Shown piece by piece: positions 23,271-31,436 of a stretch of DNA of 64,000 nt (positions are counted from its first letter, which is position 1; each line of letters begins with the position of its first letter). The stretch lies in assembly GCA_036946625.1 (NCBI GenBank), contig JAQIIU010000003.1, forward strand, positions 2,245,001 through 2,309,000. Reading direction: 5' to 3'. The notes under the pieces were generated by a model. The model saw only the letters and a program-made list of their open reading frames with translations, did no database searches and was not told the DNA's origin. This stretch comes from Methylorubrum populi. Its GTDB lineage: Bacteria > Pseudomonadota > Alphaproteobacteria > Rhizobiales > Beijerinckiaceae. A program made the position numbers and the translations under genes.

Positions 23271-26200
23271 ATGGCCAAGCCCCAACCCAAGCCGCCCGCC
23301 CGGAAGCCGCAGATCGCCCGCTTCGCCCTGCCGAAATCGGCGCCGCTGACCAAGGCGCTCGACGCGATCAGGCGCGGCGACAGCCCGACGCTGGCCTCCG
23401 TCCCCGACGGCTTCGACGCGCTGGTGGCCGCCGACCTCGCCCGGGCGCTGTCCGGCACGTTCGAGGGGCCGGCGGTGCTGGTCCACGTCGCCCGCGATTC
23501 GGGACGCTCCAACGCCTTCCGGAACGCGCTGAAATTCGTCGCCCCCGAGATCGAGGCGATGAGCTTCCCGGCCTGGGACTGCCAGCCCTACGACCGCGTC
23601 TCGCCCAACGCCGCGATCGCCGCGCAGCGCATGACCGCGCTCTCGCGGCTGACCCGCTCGCGCTCGTCGGAGGAGAAGCCGCGCATCCTCTGCACCACGG
23701 TGAACGCCCTGGTGCAGCGGGTGCCGCCCCGCGCCCGGGTGGCGGTCGAGACCTTCTCGGCGGCGATCGGCAACGTGGTGCCGATGGACAAGGTCGTGGC
23801 CTGGGTCGAGGCCAACGGCTTCCTGCGCACCGGAACGGTGCGGGATACGGGCGAATACGCCGTGCGCGGCGGCATTTTGGACCTGTCGCCGCCCGGGCTG
23901 CCGAACCCGATCCGCCTCGACTTCTTCGGCGATACCCTCGAATCGATCCGCGCCTTCGATCCGGAGACGCAGCGCACGGTCGGGTCCTTGCGCTCCCTCG
24001 ACCTCGTGCCGATGAGCGAGGTGCAGCTCACCACCGAGACGATCCGGCGCTTCCGGCAGGGCTACCTGTCGAGCTTCGGCGCGGCGACCCGCGACGACCG
24101 GCTCTACGAGACCGTGAGCGAGGGCCGGCGCTATGCCGGCCTCGAACACTGGATGCCGCTGTTCTACGACGGGCTCGACACCCTGTTCGACTATCTTGGG
24201 GCCGTGCCGATGCTGTTCGACCCGCAGGTCGAGGAGGCGGCGGCCGAGCGCCTTTCCCTGATCCAGGACTATTTCCAGGCCCGCGAGGCGGCGCTGAAGA
24301 CCCCGCAATCCGGCGTCGCACCCTACAAGCCGCTGCCGCCGCGCGCGCTCCATCTCACGCCCAGCGAGTGGAAGGGCAAGGTCGCGGCCGGCACGGTCGC
24401 GCGGCTCACCCCCTTCGCCCAGCCCGATTCCGACGAGCGGGCGGTGATCGATTGCGGTGCCAAAGCGGGAAGAAACTTCGCGCCCGAGCGGGCCGACGAG
24501 GCGGCCAGCGTGTTCGACGCCGCGGTCGCGCATATCCGCGACCTCCAGGCGTCCGGGCATCACGTGATCCTGGGATCCTGGTCCGACGGATCGCGCGACC
24601 GGCTCTGCGGCGTGCTGACCGATCACGGGCTGAAGAAGCCGATCGAGATCAACACCTTCACCGCCGTGAACGCGTGCAAGCGCGGCACCGACGTGGCGGT
24701 CGCCGTCTGGGGCCTGGAGGCGGGCTTCACCCTCGACAAGCTCGCGGTGGTGGCCGAGGGCGACATTCTGGGCGACCGGCTGGTGCGCCAGAAGCGCAAA
24801 TCCAAGCGCCCGCAGGACATCATCCTGGAGGTGCAGGCGCTCCAGCCCGGCGACCTCGTGGTCCATGCCGATCACGGCATCGGCCGCTTCGTCGGGCTGA
24901 AGACGGTCACCGCGGCCGGCGCGCCGCACGACTGCCTGGAACTGCAATATGCCGGCGGCCTGCTGCTGCTGCCGGTGGAGAACATCGAGCTTCTGACCCG
25001 CTACGGCTCGGAGGACTCGGAGGTCGCCCTCGACCGCCTCGGCGGCGGAGCGTGGCAGGCCCGCAAGGCCAAGATGAAGCGCCGCATCCTCGAAATGGCG
25101 GGCGAACTCATCAAGGTCGCGGCCGCCCGCTTCGTGAAGCCCGCCCCCGCCCTCAAGGCGCCGGAAGGCATGTACGAGGAATTCGCCGCCCGCTTCCCGT
25201 TCGAGGAGACCGAGGATCAGGCCAACGCCATCGACGCGGTGCTGGACGACCTCAACGCCGGGCGCCCGATGGACCGCCTCGTCTGCGGCGATGTCGGCTT
25301 CGGCAAGACCGAGGTGGCGCTGCGCGCGGCCTTCGCCGCGGCGATCTCGGGCAAGCAGGTGGCGGTGGTGGTGCCGACGACCCTGCTGGCGCGCCAGCAT
25401 TTTCGCACGTTTGCCGAGCGCTTCAAGGGGCTGCCCGTCGACGTCGCCCAGCTCTCGCGCTTCGTCTCGGCCGGCGACCAGCGCCAGACCCGCGCGGGGC
25501 TCGCCGAGGGCAAGATCGACATCGTGGTCGGTACCCACGCGCTTCTGGCCAAGAACGTCGCGTTCAAGGATCTCGGCCTCATCATCGTCGACGAGGAGCA
25601 GCATTTCGGCGTGGCCCACAAGGAGCGGCTGAAGGCGCTCCAGGCGGACGTCCACGTGCTGACGCTCTCGGCGACGCCAATTCCGCGCACGCTCCAGCTC
25701 GCCATGACGGGGGTGCGCGAGCTCTCGATCATCGCCACGCCGCCGGTGGATCGCCTCGCCGTGCGCACCTTCGTGACGCCGTTCGATCCGCTGCTGATCC
25801 GCGAGGCGCTGCTGCGCGAGCGCTACCGCGGCGGACAGGCGTTCTACGTCGTCCCCCGCATCGAGGATCTCGCGGAAGTCAAAAGATTCCTCGACCAGGA
25901 GATGCCGGAGGTCACGGTGGCGGTCGCCCACAGCCAGATGGCGGCGGGGCAGCTCGAGGACGTGATGACGGCGTTCTACGAGGGCAAGTACGACGTGCTG
26001 CTCTCGACCACGATCGTCGAATCCGGCCTCGACATCCCGACCGCCAACACCCTGATCGTGCACCGGGCCGACATGTTCGGGCTGGCCGCGCTCTACCAGT
26101 TGCGCGGGCGCGTCGGCCGCTCGAAGGCGCGGGCCTACGCCCTGTTCACCACGCCGGCCAACCGCCAGCTCACGGCCCAGGCCGAGCAGCGCCTGAAGGT

Positions 26201-26861
26201 GCTCCAGAGCCTCGACACCCTCGGCGCCGGCTTCCAGCTCGCGAGCCACGACCTCGACATCCGCGGCGCCGGCAACCTGCTCGGCGACGCGCAGTCGGGC
26301 CACATCAAGGAGGTCGGCTACGAACTCTACCAGCAGATGCTGGAGGATGCGGTCACCGCGCTGAAGGCCGGCATCGCCGAGCCCGAGGAAGAGGCGTGGT
26401 CGCCGACCATCGCGCTCGGCGCTCCCGTCACCATCCCCGAGGACTACGTCGAGGATCTCACCGTCCGTCTCGGCCTCTACCGGCGCCTCTCGACCCTCGA
26501 GAACGACGCCGAGATGGAGAGCTTCGGGGCCGAGCTGATCGACCGGTTCGGGCCGCTGCCGCCGGAGGTGGAGCAGCTCCTGAAGATCGTCACCATCAAG
26601 ATCCTGTGCCGCGAGGCCAATATCGAGAAGGTCGAGGCCGGGCCGAAGGGCGTGGTGGTGCATTTCCGCGACCGCTCCTTCGCCAACCCGCAGGGGCTCG
26701 CCGCGATGGTCGTGGAGCAGGGCTCCTTCGCCAAGGTGCGGCCCGACATGAGCGTGGTGTTCGTCCGCGAACTCGACGGCGTGCCGAAGCGCCTGAAGGA
26801 AACGACGCAGATCCTGCGCGGGCTGGTGACGATCGCCAAGCGGGCGAAGAACGCGGCGTGA
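23271..26861 (+). CDS. mfd: Mfd, transcription-repair coupling factor
   Basis: A protein of 1196 residues. It has the UvrB-homology domains at the N-terminus (AWDCQPYDRVSPNAAIAAQRM), the RNA-polymerase interaction domain (LQPGDLVVHADHGIGRFVGL), the translocase with Walker A CGDVGFGKTEVALRAA and DEEQ box (IVDEEQHFGVAHKERLK), and the C-terminal D7 domain. It displaces stalled RNA polymerase and recruits UvrA. The ATG at 23271 gives a normal N-terminus. The stop codon is directly followed by copy C of repeat family 1. Confidence 0.97.
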   Translation: MAKPQPKPPARKPQIARFALPKSAPLTKALDAIRRGDSPTLASVPDGFDALVAADLARALSGTFEGPAVLVHVARDSGRSNAFRNALKFVAPEIEAMSFPAWDCQPYDRVSPNAAIAAQRMTALSRLTRSRSSEEKPRILCTTVNALVQRVPPRARVAVETFSAAIGNVVPMDKVVAWVEANGFLRTGTVRDTGEYAVRGGILDLSPPGLPNPIRLDFFGDTLESIRAFDPETQRTVGSLRSLDLVPMSEVQLTTETIRRFRQGYLSSFGAATRDDRLYETVSEGRRYAGLEHWMPLFYDGLDTLFDYLGAVPMLFDPQVEEAAAERLSLIQDYFQAREAALKTPQSGVAPYKPLPPRALHLTPSEWKGKVAAGTVARLTPFAQPDSDERAVIDCGAKAGRNFAPERADEAASVFDAAVAHIRDLQASGHHVILGSWSDGSRDRLCGVLTDHGLKKPIEINTFTAVNACKRGTDVAVAVWGLEAGFTLDKLAVVAEGDILGDRLVRQKRKSKRPQDIILEVQALQPGDLVVHADHGIGRFVGLKTVTAAGAPHDCLELQYAGGLLLLPVENIELLTRYGSEDSEVALDRLGGGAWQARKAKMKRRILEMAGELIKVAAARFVKPAPALKAPEGMYEEFAARFPFEETEDQANAIDAVLDDLNAGRPMDRLVCGDVGFGKTEVALRAAFAAAISGKQVAVVVPTTLLARQHFRTFAERFKGLPVDVAQLSRFVSAGDQRQTRAGLAEGKIDIVVGTHALLAKNVAFKDLGLIIVDEEQHFGVAHKERLKALQADVHVLTLSATPIPRTLQLAMTGVRELSIIATPPVDRLAVRTFVTPFDPLLIREALLRERYRGGQAFYVVPRIEDLAEVKRFLDQEMPEVTVAVAHSQMAAGQLEDVMTAFYEGKYDVLLSTTIVESGLDIPTANTLIVHRADMFGLAALYQLRGRVGRSKARAYALFTTPANRQLTAQAEQRLKVLQSLDTLGAGFQLASHDLDIRGAGNLLGDAQSGHIKEVGYELYQQMLEDAVTALKAGIAEPEEEAWSPTIALGAPVTIPEDYVEDLTVRLGLYRRLSTLENDAEMESFGAELIDRFGPLPPEVEQLLKIVTIKILCREANIEKVEAGPKGVVVHFRDRSFANPQGLAAMVVEQGSFAKVRPDMSVVFVRELDGVPKRLKETTQILRGLVTIAKRAKNAA

Positions 26862-27026
26862 CGATATCCGGTTGATGCGTTCGGCCTGTCCTGCGTCCTT
26901 GCGAGGCGAAGCCGTGGCGATCCAGGGCGCGCCCTTTCCGGACTTGTCGCGCCCTGGATCGCTTCGCGGCCGCTCGCGATGACGGAGGGGGGGGCCAAAC
27001 CCGAAGCGATCAATCGGAAACGGTAT
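26862..27026 (+). repeat. Palindromic repeat family 1, copy C
   Basis: 165-bp full-length copy that begins at the first base after the mfd stop codon and ends with ggaaacggtat. The core arms are gatccagggcgcg and gcgccctggatc, followed by cttcgcggccgctcgcgatgacgg. Confidence 0.92.
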
Positions 27027-27110
27027 GAGGCGCAGGGCGTCCCCCGAATCCGCCCGGGCTTCGGCGGAACGCGCCGTCCCGAGGGCGTGGACGGAGCGCC
27101 CGCCTCAACG

Positions 27111-27135
27111 AAAAAGGCGGCCCTCCCGGGCCGCC
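27111..27135 (-). terminator. Intrinsic terminator of the degenerate receiver gene
   Basis: ggcggccc-tccc-gggccgcc is a perfect 8-bp GC stem preceded by AAAAA, which reads as TTTTT after the stem on the minus strand. It lies 27 bp beyond the stop at 27162. Confidence 0.88.
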
Positions 27136-27161
27136 CGTCATTGTCCCGTTACGGGAAGGCC

Positions 27162-27503
27162 CTAAAGCTCCGGCTCGTTGAGGACGTAGGGGCCGATCCG
27201 GCTCTTCAGATCGACCGGGGCACCGGCGCGGGGGCCGGCATCGTCCATGTCGATGACCGGGATGCCGCCGGCCCGCATCTGCGCACGCAGGCGGTCGGCG
27301 AGCGCGGTGATCTGCGGGTTCGGGCTGGCGGAGAGCTGGAGCAGGATCGCCGCGGGGCGGGCGATCACGGCGAGGACGTCGTCCGCCGCCTCGATCGAAG
27401 CGGTGACGCTCGCGTAACCGAGCCCGGCTAGGTCTGCGGCGAGAGAGCGGTCGACGGCCCGGCGGCCATCGTCGACGACGAGCACTTGTTGCAGCGCACC
27501 CAT
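27162..27503 (-). CDS. Degenerate response-regulator receiver protein
   Basis: A protein of 113 residues that resembles a receiver domain: a first beta strand with the acidic pair (VLVVDDGRR, Asp11-Asp12), then a strand ending ILLQLSAS. At the expected phosphorylation site there is Gln56 instead of Asp, and no clear conserved lysine follows, so it probably cannot be phosphorylated. It may be a protein-interaction pseudo-receiver. It has its own terminator and lies 260 bp from the degenerate acyl-CoA synthetase gene on the same strand. The ATG at 27503 was chosen because the receiver fold starts right there. Confidence 0.65.
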   Translation of the reverse strand: MGALQQVLVVDDGRRAVDRSLAADLAGLGYASVTASIEAADDVLAVIARPAAILLQLSASPNPQITALADRLRAQMRAGGIPVIDMDDAGPRAGAPVDLKSRIGPYVLNEPEL

Positions 27504-27762
27504 AAGCTTGAGCGTTACCCCATGTCGCGCCCCGTGTGAAGGGGCACCCCGGATAACCCGCACGGCCACGATTGGTTCGCCGGCCATGCAGATGGTCTCA
27601 CCATGGGATCGCCGTCATGAAGGCGCGATGAACTGCACCGCACAGGCGGTGGATACGGTTCGCCGCCCCCGCCGAGCCTCCATCAAACGCTTGGGTTCAA
27701 ACGATCTTCCCGCGCGTGCTCCGGCTTGGCCGGGCGGCTGGGACTCGCGCGCGCGAACCGCT

Positions 27763-29148
27763 TTACGCGGACGCGAAAATTTCCGGGGACACGGCCGGCT
27801 CGGGTTCGGCCGCCACCTCGATCGCCGTGGCGAGGCCGGCGAACAGCACCGCCGCGTAGGGCGTCTCGTGCCAAATCTCCTGCCAAGTCTCGTGCCAAGT
27901 CTCGTGCCGTGTCTCCTGCCGCCTCTCGCCCGGCATGTCCGCGCGATTCCCGCGCTGCAGCGCCGTCGCGGCGCAGGCCTGCCCGCGGAAGGCGAGTCGT
28001 CCGTCCGGGCCGCGGCGCAGGGCGAGCAGGCTCGCGGGAAGCACCAGCCGCTCCGGCTTGCCGAGCACCAGGGCGAGGTCGTTCGGCCCGCCGCGCCGGC
28101 CGGACAGGACCGCCGTCTCGTCGAAGGCGACCGTATCGACCACCGTGTCGTGGCCCAGGCCCCGCGGCCCGCCCACGGCGCGGCTGCGGCTCGGGAAGCG
28201 GGCCGGGGCGCGGTGGACCAGGGCGACGGAGCGCAGATCCGCCGGGAGATCGCGGCCGGCGAGGTTCTTCTCGAGGAAGGCCGGGACGACGAGATGGGTC
28301 GGGCCCGGCCGGCGCAGGGCCGCCGCGAAGGCCGCACCGTCGAACAGCGGCATCGTCTCCAGGCTCGCCCCCGCAACGAGGGCCGCACCGAGCCCGGTGA
28401 CGAGGCCGCGCAGATCGTGCGGGCCGGTCAGGCTGAGGATGCGCTCGGCGGGCGCGACCCGCGTCGCCACGAGATGGGCCGCCGCCGCAGCGACCACCGA
28501 TTCGCCGCCGCGATAGACCGGCCGCTCGGGGTCGCCGCCGACGAAGCTGACGATGCCCGCGGGCGCGGGCGGCGGTCCGGAGGGCGCCGCGGCCGGGCCG
28601 TCGAGGACGAAGCGGTCGAGATTGATCACGCCGTCCGGCACGTCGGGGCCGAAGGCGGCGAGGTAGCGCAGGCCGAAATACCGGGCGGCGACGGCGCAGA
28701 GGCGCTCGGCAGGCTTGGCGGAGCCGAGCCGCGCCTGGGTCAGGACCGCGCTCAGCGCCACGCCCTGGGCCGCGGCGAGCAGGCGCTCCTCGTCCCAGGA
28801 GACCGGCAGCAGGCAGGCGACGTGGCCGGCGGCCTCCACCGCGAGGATCGCCAGCGCGCTCTCGGCGGAGCCCGGCAGGCACAGGCCGATACGGCTTCCC
28901 GGCGGCAGGCGCCAACTGCGCAGACCGCGGGCGAGCCGCTCCACGATCTCGGCCGCGGCGGCGTAGGTCCAGGTGATGGCGGGTCGCCCGCACCAGTCCG
29001 GCTTGTCGGCGGGGTCGACCACCGCGATCCGCTCGGGATGGCGGCGCGCGGTCGCGGCCAGCAGACTCCCGAGGCCGATGCGCCTCAGGGGAACGTCCGC
29101 CGATGCCTGCAAAGCCTCGGCCTGCGTGATTGCCCGTTGCGCCGACAC
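27763..29148 (-). CDS. Degenerate AMP-binding (acyl-CoA synthetase-like) protein
   Basis: A protein of 461 residues with the N-terminal part of an AMP-forming synthetase (LLAATARRHPERIAVVDP, LAILAVEAAGHVACLLPVSW). The phosphate-binding TSGTTGxPKG motif is replaced by FVGGDPERPVYRGGES. The motifs of the C-terminal domain, including the catalytic lysine region, are missing. It is therefore probably not a working ligase. The C-terminal part carries five 12-bp tandem units encoding HETW/QEIW-like repeats (27862-27921). It may be a pseudo-enzyme with a binding role or a gene in decay. Confidence 0.65.
   Translation of the reverse strand: MSAQRAITQAEALQASADVPLRRIGLGSLLAATARRHPERIAVVDPADKPDWCGRPAITWTYAAAAEIVERLARGLRSWRLPPGSRIGLCLPGSAESALAILAVEAAGHVACLLPVSWDEERLLAAAQGVALSAVLTQARLGSAKPAERLCAVAARYFGLRYLAAFGPDVPDGVINLDRFVLDGPAAAPSGPPPAPAGIVSFVGGDPERPVYRGGESVVAAAAAHLVATRVAPAERILSLTGPHDLRGLVTGLGAALVAGASLETMPLFDGAAFAAALRRPGPTHLVVPAFLEKNLAGRDLPADLRSVALVHRAPARFPSRSRAVGGPRGLGHDTVVDTVAFDETAVLSGRRGGPNDLALVLGKPERLVLPASLLALRRGPDGRLAFRGQACAATALQRGNRADMPGERRQETRHETWHETWQEIWHETPYAAVLFAGLATAIEVAAEPEPAVSPEIFASA
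27862..27921. repeat. Five 12-bp tandem units inside the synthetase-like gene
   Basis: Units gtctcgtgccaa, atctcctgccaa, gtctcgtgccaa, gtctcgtgccgt and gtctcctgccgc follow without gaps. They stay in frame and encode a Trp/His/Glu-rich stretch. Confidence 0.9.
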
Positions 29149-29456
29149 TCGCGCCCGCCCTCGAAAACCACCTCCCGTGATCGCCGAACAGGGTTAACCG
29201 AGGCTTAATGCCAAGCGGCAGGGAAGCGACCGATGGCCGGCTTCCCTGCGTCCGGCGGACGCCCGCCGCCGCGGGTATTGCGCGCGAGGACTTGGTGCAG
29301 GAACTTGGCGCGAGGACTTGCGATTTGGCGAAGAGCAGGTTTCTCGCGTAGGTATCGGGGGAGGGGATCCATTGCCCGCCGAGGCTGCCCCTGGATTGCC
29401 AAGCTTCGAGCGCACGGCGGCGACAGGCCGGCGCCGCTCTGCCGGGGACCGAGGCG
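29149..29456. other. Divergent intergenic region before the ethylene-receptor-like kinase
   Basis: 308 bp. A 13-bp direct repeat gcgcgaggacttg occurs at 29282-29294 and 29308-29320. I see no gene and no clear promoter. Confidence 0.5.
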
Positions 29457-30728
29457 ATGCTCGAACTTCTGCGGCGCCTGTGGGAGGTCGACAATCTCTC
29501 GCCTCACGGCATCTGCCTGCTCTGGCGCCCGGAGCTGGTCTGGACCCACGTCGTCTCCGACAGCCTGATCGCCTTCGCCTATTTCTCGATTCCGGTCGCG
29601 CTCGCCACCTTCGTCTCGCGGCGGCGGGACATCGTGTTCGGCTGGATGTTCTGGTCGTTCGCGGTGTTCATCACCGCCTGCGGCGCGACGCACCTCATGG
29701 CGATCTGGACGCTGTGGGTGCCGGATTACGGGCTGGAGGCGGCGGTCAAGCTCTTCACCGGCCTGGCCTCCATCGGCACCTCGGTGGCGCTGTGGATCCT
29801 GATCCCGAAGGCGCTGACGCTGCCGTCGCCGACCCAGCTCCGGCAGGCCAACGAGGCGCTCCAGGCCCGCATCCAGGAGCGCGACGCGGCGCTCGCCGCC
29901 CTGGAGGCCGCCAACGCCGAGCGCCAGCGCACCGAGGAACTGCTGCGCCAGAGCCAGAAGATGGAGGCGATCGGGCAGCTCACCGGGGGCGTGGCCCACG
30001 ACTTCAACAACCTGCTCAACGTGGTGCTGATCAACCTCGACCGGGTCGAGCGCGGCCTGCCCGAGGAGAGCCCGTTGCGGACGCGCCTGCGCGATGCGGT
30101 GAAGGGCGCCGAGCGCGCGGCGACGATGACGCACAAGCTGCTCGCCTTCGCCCGCCGCCAGCCGCTCTCGCCGGTGAGCACCGACGTGAACGCGCAGATC
30201 GCCTCCTTCGCCGAATTCCTGCGCGGCACGATCGGGCCGCGAATCCGGCTCGTGACCGACCTCGCCCCGGACCTGCCGCGGGTGAACGTCGATCCCAACC
30301 AGCTCGAAAGCGCGATCCTCAACCTCGCGGTCAACGCCCGCGACGCGATGCCGGAGGGCGGCACGCTCACCATCGCCACGAGGCCGCTGCCCGCGGGCGA
30401 AGGTGCGGGCCTCGCCGTCGAGGTGTCCGATACCGGTCTCGGCATGGCGCCGGAGGTCGAGGCGCGGGCCTTCGAGCCGTTCTTCACCACGAAGCCGCTG
30501 GGGCAGGGGACGGGCCTCGGCCTCAGCCAAGTGTTCGGCTTCGCGCAGCAATCGGGCGGCGCCGCCGCCTTCGTGCACGGCGAGAGCCGCGGAGCGAGGT
30601 CCGGCACCACCGTGCGGCTCTCCTTTCCGGCCCAGGCGCCGGTCGGCAAGCGGCCGGCGGAGCATGCCGGGCGCCCGGTGCCGGCCTCCGCGCCGGCCGT
30701 TCTGGCGCCGGCCGCCTTCGCGGGCTGA
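29457..30728 (+). CDS. Sensor histidine kinase with ethylene-receptor-type transmembrane domain
   Basis: A protein of 423 residues. Residues 32-118 form three membrane helices that match the plant/cyanobacterial ethylene-binding domain: SDSLIAFAYFSIP and FITACGATHLMAIWTL. Asp35, Tyr42, Pro46, Cys75 and His79 have exactly the spacing of ETR1 Asp25, Tyr32, Pro36, Cys65 and His69; in ETR1 the Cys and His hold the copper ion that binds ethylene. A coiled coil (about 125-165) leads to the kinase: phospho-acceptor His181 (VAHDFNN), N box (LNLAVNARDAM), G1 (DTGLGM), F (FEPFFTTK) and G2 (GQGTGLGLS). No GAF domain is present. The partner regulator follows 108 bp downstream. Confidence 0.9.
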   Translation: MLELLRRLWEVDNLSPHGICLLWRPELVWTHVVSDSLIAFAYFSIPVALATFVSRRRDIVFGWMFWSFAVFITACGATHLMAIWTLWVPDYGLEAAVKLFTGLASIGTSVALWILIPKALTLPSPTQLRQANEALQARIQERDAALAALEAANAERQRTEELLRQSQKMEAIGQLTGGVAHDFNNLLNVVLINLDRVERGLPEESPLRTRLRDAVKGAERAATMTHKLLAFARRQPLSPVSTDVNAQIASFAEFLRGTIGPRIRLVTDLAPDLPRVNVDPNQLESAILNLAVNARDAMPEGGTLTIATRPLPAGEGAGLAVEVSDTGLGMAPEVEARAFEPFFTTKPLGQGTGLGLSQVFGFAQQSGGAAAFVHGESRGARSGTTVRLSFPAQAPVGKRPAEHAGRPVPASAPAVLAPAAFAG

Positions 30729-30836
30729 GCCGCCGGTTTCTGTCACGCGCCGTTCCGAGACGAACGCCGGTCCGGCGAAGGCGCGCTCCGTGTGAGGGGC
30801 CAAGTGAGGGGCAAGGCGACAGGGGGAGAGGGGCGG

Positions 30837-31247
30837 ATGGCCGACAAGCGGACGGTGCTCGTCGTCGAGGACGAGGAGATGCTGCTCAACGCCGTGACCA
30901 TGGAGTTCGAGGAGGCGGGCTTCGCCGTGCTCGGCGCGGGCACGGCGGAGGAAGCCTACGGCCTGCTCCAGAACGGGCGGGCGGTCGATCTCCTGTTCAC
31001 CGACATCCGCCTGCCGGGCCAGCTCGACGGCTGGGACCTCGCCGAGCGCGCCCGCGCCCTCCACCCGGCCCTGCCGGTGATCTACGTGACCGGCTACAGC
31101 GCCGAGCAGCCCCGCCAGGTGAGCGAAAGCGTGCTGGTGATGAAGCCTTACCGCATGGCGGCGATCGTCTCGGCCGCGCGGCAGTTGGGGGTGGGGCGAG
31201 GCTCAGGCACGAAGCTTGACGGGGGACAGGACGCCTCATCCGCTTGA
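30837..31247 (+). CDS. Single-domain response regulator (receiver only)
   Basis: A protein of 136 residues with one receiver domain and no output domain. The acidic pair Glu11-Asp12 (VVEDEE), phospho-acceptor Asp56 (LLFTDIRLPG), Thr85 region (VTGYS) and Lys103 (VMKPYR) are intact. It most likely receives phosphate from the upstream ethylene-receptor-like kinase. The start at ATG 30837 has a strong ribosome site (gggggagagggg); an upstream in-frame start at 30792 would add 15 residues. Because there is no DNA-binding domain, output must pass through a protein partner or phosphorelay. Confidence 0.9.
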   Translation: MADKRTVLVVEDEEMLLNAVTMEFEEAGFAVLGAGTAEEAYGLLQNGRAVDLLFTDIRLPGQLDGWDLAERARALHPALPVIYVTGYSAEQPRQVSESVLVMKPYRMAAIVSAARQLGVGRGSGTKLDGGQDASSA

Positions 31248-31436
31248 TCCGCTCAAGCGAGCGGGCGGCGGGCCGTATGCCGAAATCGACGCACGACGAT
31301 TTCACGGATCGAGCCCACTCGCCGCTCGCCGCTCCGGGGCGCCGAAGGCGAACCCGGAACCTGCGATCGGGCACGGCGTCAGGCGTCATCGGCCGCGTGC
31401 CTCCGGAGATCCGAGGGCCGGGAGCGGCCCTCGCCC

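Noticed and set aside
26862..27026. Insertion sequence with transposase at the repeat copies
   Set aside because: The elements are about 165 bp and have no coding capacity.
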